Assembly (NCBI RefSeq): GCF_002846415.1
Contig: NZ_PJMX01000002.1
Coordinates: forward strand, 124,001-188,000
From: Streptomyces sp. TLI_146
GTDB taxonomy: Bacteria > Actinomycetota > Actinomycetes > Streptomycetales > Streptomycetaceae
DNA: 64,000 nt
Reading direction: 5' to 3'
Shown: positions 49,028-58,000 of the stretch, piece after piece
How positions within the stretch are numbered: position 1 is the first letter of the stretch
Layout of the letters: each line of letters begins with the position of its first letter
Made by a program: the position numbers and the translations under genes
The notes under the pieces: model-generated
What the model was told of the DNA's origin: nothing
What the model saw: only the letters and a program-made list of their open reading frames with translations
The model's database searches: none

Positions 49028-49279
49028 GCCGACCATCCTCACCCGGCTTGACCAAACTTCGACCGACGAGACGACGCCGGTCGGGAGGTTATCCCTACTT
49101 GGCCGCCACTTCAGGAGCGGTTTACCGGTCACCAAACGCCCGTCCCGCCCTCGCACTTCGCGACCTCTTGGGGCGAGTCGGCTGCTGGTGGGAAGTCGCC
49201 GGCCGAATCTGGTGGTGGCATCCACGATGTAGCCACTCGTGGTGATCGGCAGCAATTGCCGCCGCCGTAGGCTGGGGCA

Positions 49280-49449
49280 ATGGGCGTGGGGATGGAGCTT
49301 CTGGTCGTGGACTGGCCGAGGGCGGAGGCGACGGCGCCTGGCGACCGCCGGGATCTGCTGATCGATGCCGCTTTCGGAGAGGTGTGAGAGGTGTACAGCG
49401 ATGACCTCTTCGAGCACGGCTGGTCCTGGCCCGTACATCCGGTGGCAGG
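49280..49449 (+). pseudogene. N-terminal fragment of a hypothetical gene, stopped by a 9-bp duplication
   Basis: From ATG 49280 the frame reads MGVGMELLVVDWPRAEATAP onward to FGEV, then TGA at 49385-49387, and resumes in the same frame as EVYSDDLFEHGWSWPVHP. The stop arises where GAGAGGTGT is repeated in tandem (49377-49385 and 49386-49394). Removing one copy restores a continuous frame. The gene is then cut off at about 49450 by an unrelated minus-strand fragment. I recognise the start only as typical of a conserved Streptomyces hypothetical protein. Confidence 0.6.
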
Positions 49450-49560
49450 TCAGACGAGCGTGTCGTACGTGCCCCAACCGGTGCCGATCTTGACGCGGCC
49501 CGCGAACGGCGCGGCCGGGCTGCCCGTCCCGCGGTAGTGCCAGAGTGCCGACGGGGAGTT
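49450..49560 (-). pseudogene. Orphan C-terminal unit of an FG-GAP/tachylectin-like protein
   Basis: On the minus strand this codes for NSPSALWHYRGTGSPAAPFA then GRVKIGTGWGTYDTLV and a TGA stop (49452-49450). That is the end of the last blade-like unit seen in the proteins at 33422-35200 and 49680-52790. Nothing upstream extends the frame as a protein. It is a scrap left by recombination or deletion of a third such gene. Confidence 0.7.
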
Positions 49561-49655
49561 CCCGTCGGCACCAGCCGCATCTGTGACGTGGAGGTGCCGA
49601 GCCGCGGCAGGCCTGGCACCTGCACGGCACTAGCTGAAACGGGCGACCTGGCGTT

Positions 49656-49675
49656 CGGCCCCCTGCAAGGGGCCG
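49656..49675 (-). terminator. Weak 7-bp hairpin after the secreted protein gene
   Basis: CGGCCCC and GGGGCCG flank CTGCAA just past the stop at 49680 on the minus strand. There is no T-run. Confidence 0.4.
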
Positions 49676-49679
49676 GGTG

Positions 49680-52600
49680 TCAGAAGAGGTACTTGTACAT
49701 CTGCCAGCCGCCCCCGACCCGCTGACGGCCGGTGAAGTTGCCCCTGCCGTCACCGGCATACGACCACAGCACACCGTCCGCGCCGCGCGCCAAGAGGTCC
49801 GGCTTGCCGTCCGCGTTCAAGTCACCGGCACCGACGAGGGAGTTGTAGATCTGCCAGCCGCCGCCAACCCTCACACGGGCTGTCAGTCGGCCGCTGCCGG
49901 TGCCGGGGTAGAGCCACAGCACGCCGGCCACGTCCCGGGCCAGCAGGTCCGCCTTGCCGTCGCCGTTCACATCACCGGCGCCCGACGCCAGCAGATACCC
50001 CTTCCAGCCCTCGCCCACCTTCACTCGCGCCTTGAAGTTGCCCGAGCCGTTCGCCTCGTAGAGATAGAGGTCGCCGGTGGCCGCCTCGCGTGCGAGGACA
50101 TCTGCGCGGCCGTCGCCGGTCATGTCTCCTGGCGAGGTCAGCGCGTCGAAGATGTTCCATCCGCCGCCGACGGGCGTGTACGGGGTGGTGGCAGTCAGGG
50201 CCTTGCCGCCCGGCCTGTAGGTACGGAGCTCGCCGCTGCTCACGCGTACCAGTACGTCATTGGAGCCGTCACCGTCGATGTCGTCGAACGGCACCGCGGA
50301 CGTCACGGTGTTCGCACCGGTCCAGCCGGATCCCGACACCTTCGGGTCGACTCCGCCCCGGTCCGTACCGGCACGGAAGTCCGCAATGCCCGAAGGCGTG
50401 AAGGCGAGCAGGTCGCCGATGCCGTCGCGGCCGACGTAGTCGCGCGGCGCGGGTGCCGCGCCGGTGAGCCGGAGCGTGCCGGTGCGCGTCAGGGCCGGTC
50501 CGTGGCCGTCGGCGGGCAGTGCGGTCAGCGTCCAGGCGTAGGCCCCGTCGACGGCGAGGCGCCCGTCCTCGGTCCGCCCGTCCCAGCCGGCCTTGACCAG
50601 CCCGCGGGCCTCCCCGCCGGCGAGGGTGCGGACCGTGGCGCCCGTCGCCCGGCTCGTGAGCGTCAGCTTCCAGGTGGCGGCGGGCCGGGAGAGCCACCAG
50701 CGGGCGGCCCAGGGGCCGGATTTGACGTTCGCGACGGCAGGGGCGTCGGTGTCGATGTCGGTCAGCGCGGACGCGTCCGCGCCGGAGGGAACGATGTGGG
50801 TGACGCCCTGGGCGTCGCTGTAGACGAGCGGTCCGCCGAAGCGGTCCACGTCCCAGCTGGTGCCCGCGTACGAGCTGGGGACTTGGCCGATGGACCGGGA
50901 GGCGGGCCGCGTGCCGCTGAGGTCGGTGAGGCTCAGTGTCCCGTCGGCCGCCGACGCCAGGTAGCCGTCGGCCAGCCGTGTCTGCTCGGCGTAGGGAACC
51001 GCACTCGTACGCCCCGTGGCGGTGTCGTAGACCCCGGCCTGCTTATCCGCCTTGCAGGCCCAGTAGATCCGGCTGGCGACGGCCTGAAGGTCGGTCAGGT
51101 CGCACGAGGCGACCTTGAACGGCGAGCCGGCGGAGCTCGCCGCGCCCACCGTCGTGCTGCGCACACGTCCGGGCTCCCCGGCGGCTTCCACGTACAGGCG
51201 GTTGCCCCACAGGGCGAACGCCTCGTTCGCATACGGCTGGGTGGCCACCGTCCTGCCGGAGTCGATGTCGACGATGGACAGGAGCTGGTTCTTGGGCGAG
51301 GGCGGCGGATCCACCCAACCGTAGAAGGCCGCGTAACGTCCGGAGGCGGCGACAAGGGTGTTGAAGGGGGTGTCGGGCGTGAACTGCCGCCCGGGCAGCG
51401 CCTGCCCGTCGTCCACCACTCGCATCATGCCGGTCGCCGTCAGTCTCGTGAGCGTCCGGCCGTCCCCTGTGGTCAGCAGATGTGAGCAGGAGGAATCGTC
51501 ACAGAAGGGGGTGTCCGTTTCGGCCCCGCGGTCGACCCGGGTCCCTGCGGTGAGGGGGGCGCCGACCGAGAGACGCACGCCGCGCAGCCGCAACGACGCC
51601 CCGGGCACCGGCATCGCGTCCAGCGTGTTCACCTGTCCCTGGGCGACCGCCGTCACGGCGGTCCTGGCCGCGACACTCGGCAAGTCCGCTACTTTGACCG
51701 GCTCGGGTCCGGCCCCTTCCGCGCCCGCGCGGATCGCGTAGACGGAGCGCTCCAGGCCCTCACCGGCCCGCGCGATCAGGACGCGTCCACTCGGATCGAG
51801 CACGGCAGCCGCCGTCGTACGGTCGAGGATCCTGCGGGGCTCACTGCCGTCCGCCGGGGCCGCCCAGACGCCGTAGGCGAACCGCTTCTTGTCCTCGGGC
51901 TGCTGGACCGGCGTCGTCGGCCGGGCCAGCAGCGCCTGGTCGCCGAGGAGTCCGAGCAGGTGGTCACCCGATTGATAGGCGATGTGGAACTCGCGCTCGG
52001 GGCGGGTATTGGCGGTCAGCCCCCACACCTGGACCGTGCCATCCTTCCGCAGGAGCACCACCTTGTCCCCGGCGAGCAGCGTCGAGACGGCATCCGGTGT
52101 CGCGGGCAGGCCGACCAGGCGCACCCGGGCGCTGGAGTCGAGCCAGAAACGGTGCTGCACCCCGTCCAGCTCGTAGGAACCGAGCATGCCCTGCCCGTTG
52201 CGGTACGAGGGCCCCGCGAGCAGCTTCGCACCCTCGGGGAAGCCGGTGACCCGCCGTGTGACGGTCTTCCCGTTCTCCGCGGTCAGCAGGTACCGGCCCT
52301 CTCCTTCCGGCGCAGACGCGGACGTGGTGGTCATCACCGTGTCACCGAAGGCTCCGGCGAGACGGTGGTAGGCCGGCAGAGAGACAGTCTTCGACCCGCC
52401 GTTGCGCATGTCGCGAAGCTCGACGAAGAATGTCCCGGACGCGTCGTTGCCGTACAGGGCGACGTAGTCGGAACCCGTGGCCACGGCCGCGTAGCGCCAG
52501 TGGTCGTGAGGCACCGTCTTGACGGTTCCGTCCGCGTACGAGATCCACCGGAAGTCGCCTTGGTAGGTGCGGTCCGACCCCTGGTAGGTGCCGCCCAGAA

Positions 52601-52790
52601 CGCCGCTGTCCCCGGCGCTGATCAGTGTGCCGGCATCGTCCAGGGCGTACAGCTCGGCGGGAATCGACACCTCGGGGGGTACCGCGTCGGCACCGAGGGC
52701 CGGTGCCGCCACCAGCGGTGTGAGGCCGACCGCCAGGCCGATCGTCGTGACAGCGGCGACGGCACTGCGTACGAGTGTGTGACGTCTCAA
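49680..52790 (-). CDS. Large secreted propeller protein with C-terminal FG-GAP repeats
   Basis: The 1036-aa product has a signal peptide (MRRHTLVRSAVAAVTTIGLA..., cleavage likely near APALGA). I chose TTG at 52790 because GGGGAG lies seven bases upstream and it opens directly on the basic n-region. Residues about 40-720 look like beta-propeller material with recurring kelch/WD-like strands. A FlgD-like or Ig-like segment (GLVKAGWDGRTEDGRLAVDG then AYAWTLTALPADG) follows near 740-790. The C-terminal 200 residues are FG-GAP/tachylectin-type units (GDVNGDGKADLLARDVAGVL, WLYPGTGSGRL). The whole is typical of Streptomyces extracellular FG-GAP proteins of unknown role. No catalytic motif was seen. 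Confidence 0.8.
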   Translation of the reverse strand: MRRHTLVRSAVAAVTTIGLAVGLTPLVAAPALGADAVPPEVSIPAELYALDDAGTLISAGDSGVLGGTYQGSDRTYQGDFRWISYADGTVKTVPHDHWRYAAVATGSDYVALYGNDASGTFFVELRDMRNGGSKTVSLPAYHRLAGAFGDTVMTTTSASAPEGEGRYLLTAENGKTVTRRVTGFPEGAKLLAGPSYRNGQGMLGSYELDGVQHRFWLDSSARVRLVGLPATPDAVSTLLAGDKVVLLRKDGTVQVWGLTANTRPEREFHIAYQSGDHLLGLLGDQALLARPTTPVQQPEDKKRFAYGVWAAPADGSEPRRILDRTTAAAVLDPSGRVLIARAGEGLERSVYAIRAGAEGAGPEPVKVADLPSVAARTAVTAVAQGQVNTLDAMPVPGASLRLRGVRLSVGAPLTAGTRVDRGAETDTPFCDDSSCSHLLTTGDGRTLTRLTATGMMRVVDDGQALPGRQFTPDTPFNTLVAASGRYAAFYGWVDPPPSPKNQLLSIVDIDSGRTVATQPYANEAFALWGNRLYVEAAGEPGRVRSTTVGAASSAGSPFKVASCDLTDLQAVASRIYWACKADKQAGVYDTATGRTSAVPYAEQTRLADGYLASAADGTLSLTDLSGTRPASRSIGQVPSSYAGTSWDVDRFGGPLVYSDAQGVTHIVPSGADASALTDIDTDAPAVANVKSGPWAARWWLSRPAATWKLTLTSRATGATVRTLAGGEARGLVKAGWDGRTEDGRLAVDGAYAWTLTALPADGHGPALTRTGTLRLTGAAPAPRDYVGRDGIGDLLAFTPSGIADFRAGTDRGGVDPKVSGSGWTGANTVTSAVPFDDIDGDGSNDVLVRVSSGELRTYRPGGKALTATTPYTPVGGGWNIFDALTSPGDMTGDGRADVLAREAATGDLYLYEANGSGNFKARVKVGEGWKGYLLASGAGDVNGDGKADLLARDVAGVLWLYPGTGSGRLTARVRVGGGWQIYNSLVGAGDLNADGKPDLLARGADGVLWSYAGDGRGNFTGRQRVGGGWQMYKYLF

Positions 52791-53060
52791 GATGTGCTCC
52801 CCAAGAGTGTTGCGGCATGGGGAAGCCACCACGTGGCGCGGCGTGGTCGGTGATGAAAGGAAAGCCCCCCGGCTTGGTCCCCCATGCAAGTGGCTTGACC
52901 TTACAGCAGCCCTACCGGCGAACAGGCGTGAATTTGAACTCGTTCAAGACGTGCCTTCCCGGGGGAAGACCTCGCACAGGGCGGTCTGGGGAGGTAAGCC
53001 TGAGCCGGTGGCCTCCTCGGGAAGGGCCCCCAACTCGTCCACGACCACCTCGCGCGCCCA

Positions 53061-54386
53061 TCAAGGGGAGTGGGTCCACACCATGGTGAGGTAACCGCTG
53101 TAGAAGGCGGAGACGAGAGCGGTGCCGGTGAGGACGGCGTAGACGGTGGTGGTGCGTGCGCGGGCGAGGGCTGTGGCGAGGGGGAACAGGAGAGGGAAGG
53201 CGGGGAGGAGGAAGCGGGCCTTGGAGTGGAAGAAGCCGGCGCCGCCGACGGCGATGAGGACCAGGGCGGCGGCGTAGATCCAGACAGCCAAGGGCGGACG
53301 GCGCAGAGCCAGGACGCCGAGCAGGATGACCGCGGCGACGATGGTGGCGGCGACCACGACGTCGTTGAGGGAGAGTTGGGGGTGGGTGAACAGGTCGCGC
53401 AGGCGCTGGGCGGTGAAGGTGCCGCCGTCGAAGGTGGAGCCCCACTGTTCCTGTTCGACGAAGTAGCCGTCCCAGCGGTGCATACGGTGTCCGACCCAGA
53501 GGAAGAACGCCGCCCAGCCAAGAGGGGCCAGGGCCATCGCGGCGTACAAACGCACCGTGGGGCGTTTGCGGGCGCGCCGGCCCCGGGCGGGGAGGGGCTC
53601 TGAGGAACGTCTGCCCGCCGCGGACACGAGGTGCCAGGCCGCGCCGATGGTGACGGCGGCGATGACGGCGAGGCCGGAGGGGCGGGTTGCTCCGGCGAGC
53701 AGGGCGAGGGTGCCGGCGGTGAGCCAGGAGCGGGTGAGTACCGCGTACAGGGCCCAGGCCGCGAGGGCGGTGAAGACCGGCTCGGTGTAGGCCATGGACT
53801 GCACGAGCGCGTGCGGCACGATCGCGTACAGGGCGAGGGTGAACAGGGCGACCCGTGGGCCGTACAGCTTCTCGGCGACGGCGAAGATCCCCCAGGCCGC
53901 GAGGAGTGAGGCCACCAGAGATATACCCCACGCGGCCCAGCTGGCCGGGAGCCCGGTGACGTTGGAGGTGGCGCGTATCAGGGTCGGGTACAGCGGGAAG
54001 AAGGCGAGTTTGCAGGTGGGTCCGCCGAGTCCGCAGCTGGGCACCATCGGGCTGGTGTAGCCGTGGTCGGCGATGTTCAGGTAGTAGACCGAGTCCCACC
54101 GGGTTGCCAGGACTTCATGCAGTCCCACTCCCTTGCGGTGTCCCCATATGCCCACCATGCCAATGCCTATGAGGCGCAGTCCGACGTGCAGCAGCAACGC
54201 TGCCTGGGCCCGCCGCCATGAAGCCGTTGCCGCACGCCGTGCCGTCTGTATGCGCCCGAGAGCAGGGGCCGCGCGTCGGCCTCCTCGACTGCGGGGCACG
54301 TCGGGGCGTATCTGGGTCCCTGTCACATTTCCGTCCAGAAGTTCCATCAAGGCGCTGTCTGCCGCGGGCGCCTTCTGCGTTGGCAT
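53061..54386 (-). CDS. PIG-V-like membrane mannosyltransferase family protein
   Basis: The 441-aa multi-helix membrane protein resembles the PIG-V/GT-C glycosyltransferase family. It has an N-terminal basic cytoplasmic stretch, a first helix, then an extracytoplasmic loop TRWDSVYYLNIADHGYT containing the WD and Y..IA..GY features of that family, then FFPLYPTLIR. About nine further helices carry ALVQSMAYTEPVFTALAAWA and GATRPSGLAV. Such enzymes use polyprenyl-phosphate sugars. The start is uncertain: ATG 54386 and ATG 54347 are both possible, neither with a good ribosome binding site. About 270 bp to the left (52791-53060) hold no recognised gene. It shows no clear link to the flanking secreted proteins beyond possible surface glycosylation. 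Confidence 0.78.
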   Translation of the reverse strand: MPTQKAPAADSALMELLDGNVTGTQIRPDVPRSRGGRRAAPALGRIQTARRAATASWRRAQAALLLHVGLRLIGIGMVGIWGHRKGVGLHEVLATRWDSVYYLNIADHGYTSPMVPSCGLGGPTCKLAFFPLYPTLIRATSNVTGLPASWAAWGISLVASLLAAWGIFAVAEKLYGPRVALFTLALYAIVPHALVQSMAYTEPVFTALAAWALYAVLTRSWLTAGTLALLAGATRPSGLAVIAAVTIGAAWHLVSAAGRRSSEPLPARGRRARKRPTVRLYAAMALAPLGWAAFFLWVGHRMHRWDGYFVEQEQWGSTFDGGTFTAQRLRDLFTHPQLSLNDVVVAATIVAAVILLGVLALRRPPLAVWIYAAALVLIAVGGAGFFHSKARFLLPAFPLLFPLATALARARTTTVYAVLTGTALVSAFYSGYLTMVWTHSP

Positions 54387-55037
54387 GGGGGCACGGTCCG
54401 CCGCGGGATTGAGGAATTCGAGGCGACGGCAGGCCGTGCGGGCACAGCAAGATCCCACACAGCCGGATGCGGGGCGGACGTCAGCGGTGCGTTCGTGCGT
54501 GCTTGGAACGCTCCCCGCTCGCGCAGTGGCGCGTTGGCCGCTGCTCATAACGCGCAGTCGACACCAGGCGCATCCGCCCTTTGGCGCCTGGCATCAGCGG
54601 CGAGATTACCCCACCCGTCCGGTTGCGGCGGTCTGCACCGTGTCGTCGGCAGCCTGTGCCGCGCGGTGCGGGCGCGTGGACTGACTGTCAGTGCTGAGGG
54701 GTGGTCTCATCGCGGTGCCATGGGGCGCGGCGACTGAGTGCGCTGGTAAACATGGAGTAAAGATCTAGGGCCGGTCTGAGCGTCGCGGGGTGTCTCTCAT
54801 GCTGTTCCGCCGCAGCGGGGCTAGTAGCCGGAAGACAACTCCGTAGCATCGGATTTCAGGGGCATTTCCCCGCATTTCGAGGGCCTGCGCTGGCGAAAAC
54901 CGTTCGGTGGACGCGCGCCGGGGTGGAGGCAAACAAGCCCGACTGTGTCCTTTATCACAGTTGACCGTCGGGGTCCGGGTTCCCTTTGATTCGTTCACTT
55001 GTTTGTTTTCTTTGTGGTTCCTGTGGGGGGAGCGTCA
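54387..55037. other. 651-bp gene-poor region upstream of the LamG protein
   Basis: No protein-like frame is supported. It contains the divergent upstream regions of the glycosyltransferase (left) and the LamG protein (right). A weak promoter candidate is TTGACC (54961-54966) with TTTGAT (54985-54990) 18 bp apart. GGGGGGAG lies just before the GTG at 55038. Local GC is below average between about 54830 and 55020. Confidence 0.45.
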
Positions 55038-58000
55038 GTGTGGGGTGGGGACGGCCGTCGTGCCGTGAGACAGATCCGGCGTGCACGGTGGGCGGGTTGG
55101 GCGGTGGTGTCGGGGCTCGTCCTCGCTGCCGCGCAGCCGCTGACCGCCGTGGCGGATTCGGCGGTACTGGCCGATTCGGGTGATCCTTCGGTGTCGAGCC
55201 GCAGTGATGCGGGTCAGCAGGAGACGCCCGAGTCACTGGCGGTGGCAGAGGCCAGGCGCAGCGGCAAGGATGTGAACGTTGCGTCGCTGCAGAGTGAGAC
55301 CAGCGACGTGGTGGCCAAGCCGGATGGCCGGCTTGCCGCGACGATTCACACGAAGCCGGTGCGGACCCGCAAGGACGGTTCCTGGCGGGCCATCGACACC
55401 TCCCTGCGCACCACGAGCGGTGGCGCGGTGGTGCCGTCGGCGACGCTGACGGACATGGAGTTCTCCGGCGGCGGCACCCAGCCGCTGGTGCGGATGTCGA
55501 GTGCCGGCAAGGAGCTGAAGCTCACCTGGCCCAAGCCGCTGCCGACGCCCGTGATCAGTGGGAGCACGGCCGAGTACCGCTCGATCCTGCCGGACGTGGA
55601 CCTGCGGATGACCGCCACCGACTCCGGGTTCACCCAGCTCATCGTGGTCAAGACCCCTGAGGCGGCGAAGAATCCCGAGCTGGACCAGCTGAAGCTGGGA
55701 ATGTCCAGTGCGGATCTGACGGTGCGCAAGGAGACGGACGGCTCGCTGTCGATGGTCGACAAGGCGGCCGGGGGCACGGTGTTCCAGGCGCCGAAGCCGA
55801 TGATGTTCGACTCCTCGCCCGGTCTGACCGACGGCTCCGGGATGCCCGCGACCCCGACTGCGCAGCTGAAGGCACTTGCTGCGCCCAAGAACGCCCTGGC
55901 CACGGTCGAGGCACCAGCGGACCCATCGGCCCATACAGCAGCCGTCGACGTGGCAGTGCCCGCCGACCAGACGTCACTCATCCTGACCCCGGACCAGAAG
56001 CTGCTGGATGCGCCCAGCACGGTCTTTCCGGTGATGATCGACCCGGACGTCAACGCACCGCGGGCGGTGGGCTGGGCGGGGATCTCCCGGTACTGGTCGG
56101 ACACATCGTTCTGGAAGTTCTCCGGGGACTTCGGCATGGGGTACTGCGGGGATGAAGGCCGGTGTGTGCCGGCTGATGTGAAGCGAGTGTTGTACGCGAT
56201 CCCGGTGAAGAACGCGCCGTTCGTGGGCAAGCACATCCAGGATGCCAAGTTCCGTGCGTGGAACTCGCACTCCTGGAGCTGCACTCCTCAGCCGGTCGAC
56301 CTGTTCCTCACCGGGCGCATCGGCTCCAGCACCACGTGGAGCAACTCCAGCTCGATGGGATCCTCGTCGTTCTGGAACAAGTACCTGGCGACACGGAACG
56401 ACGCGCGAGGTTTTGACGGCTGCGGGGCCGGTTTCGTTGAGTTCGAGCCCGCGGGCCTTCGTGACGCGGTCCAGGCAGTTGCCGACCGCAACACCGTTGA
56501 CCTGACACTGGGGTTGAAGGCCGGCAGCGAGAGCGCTTCGGCGTACGGGCAGTGGAAGCGGTTCACCGACGACGGATACCTGCAGGTGTTCTACAACCTG
56601 CCGCCGCGCCAGCCCGCGATGAAGGACCTCTCGTCCCAGCCCGGCGGCGTCTGCTCCTCGACCACCACGCCGATCACCAAGGTTCCGCAGGTGTACGCGC
56701 GCGTGTCGGACCCGGACCAGGACAGCATCGGTGTGCAGTTCGCGCTTGTCTGGGACACCGGTTCCTGGTACTCGACCGGGGGCGCGAACACCCCACCCGC
56801 ATCCAACACGTTCAGGGCATCCGGCTCGACATTCTCCCTCCAACTGCCCTCCGGGACCCCGCTGAACAAACCGGTGGGCTGGGCGGTGCGGGCCTGGGAC
56901 GGCGCGGAGTGGGGGCCGTGGAGCTGGGACGGTGCTCCCACAGGCTGCTACTTCACCGTCGACACCAGCAAACCCGCCGGGCCGGTGACCACCTCGCTCG
57001 ACTTCCCCGGGTCGCACGACGGGCAGGCGGCGCTGGCGTGGACCGACGGAGTGGGCCGCTACGGCACGTTCACCTTCACCACTGCCTCCCGTGATGCGGT
57101 GGCCTTCCAGTGGGGTCTGGACCAGCAGCCGACGGCTGCCCAGGAGGTGGCCTCCAGTGGGGGAGCGGCGCGGTCGGTGCGGGTGCTGATGCCGAGCGAG
57201 GGCCCGCACATCTTGACGGCCCGCGCCAAGGACGCGGCGGGCAACGCCGGGGAGACCACCACGTACTACTTCAACGTGCGACGCGGCCAGGCCCCGCGGG
57301 CCGGGTGGGCGATGAACGACACGCCGGGCAGCATGCGCCTGGCCTCGGGGCCGGCCGCGAACTTCCCCGCCACGCTCACCGGCGGCACCCTGGGCGCAGC
57401 CGGACACACCGGCACGGCGGCGGCTCTGACCGGCGAGACGGCGCCGGACGGCACGCCGAAGAACTACCTCTCCACGCAGAGCGCGGTGCTGGAGACGGAC
57501 CAGAGCTTCACCGTCTCCGCCTGGGTGAACACCGCTGATCCGTCCGTTCAGTTCCAGTCCGCCGTCAGCCAGAGCAGTGTGCACCAAGCCGCCGTGACCC
57601 TGGGCCTGAGCAGCGGGAAGTGGACCGTCAAGGCACCGACGGCGGACAATGCCACCGACTACGGCTGGTACACGGCCTCTTCCGACGTAGCCCCCGTGGC
57701 CAACCAGTGGACGCACCTCGCCGGGGTGTACAACGCGGTGGCCAAGACCCTGACGGTGTACGTGAACGGGAAGCCGTCCACCCCTGCGCAGGGGGTCAGC
57801 CTGTGGTCGGCGCGCGGAGCGATGGACTTCGGCCGGCTGCGCTGGCGTGACACCTATACCGACCCGTGGAAGGGTTCGCTGGATGACGTCCGGGTCTACG
57901 ACCGGGCACTGGGCCTGGCGGAGATGACGGACCTGGCGGCCGGCCGCCAGGTCATCACCGGCATGGGTGCGAAGGCGGTGTGGTCGCTCGACGAGAGCGG

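Noticed and set aside
52792..53094. A 100-codon + strand frame between the propeller protein and the glycosyltransferase
   Set aside because: It overlaps the 5' leader of one gene and the 3' end of another, and has no ribosome binding site or recognisable protein pattern.
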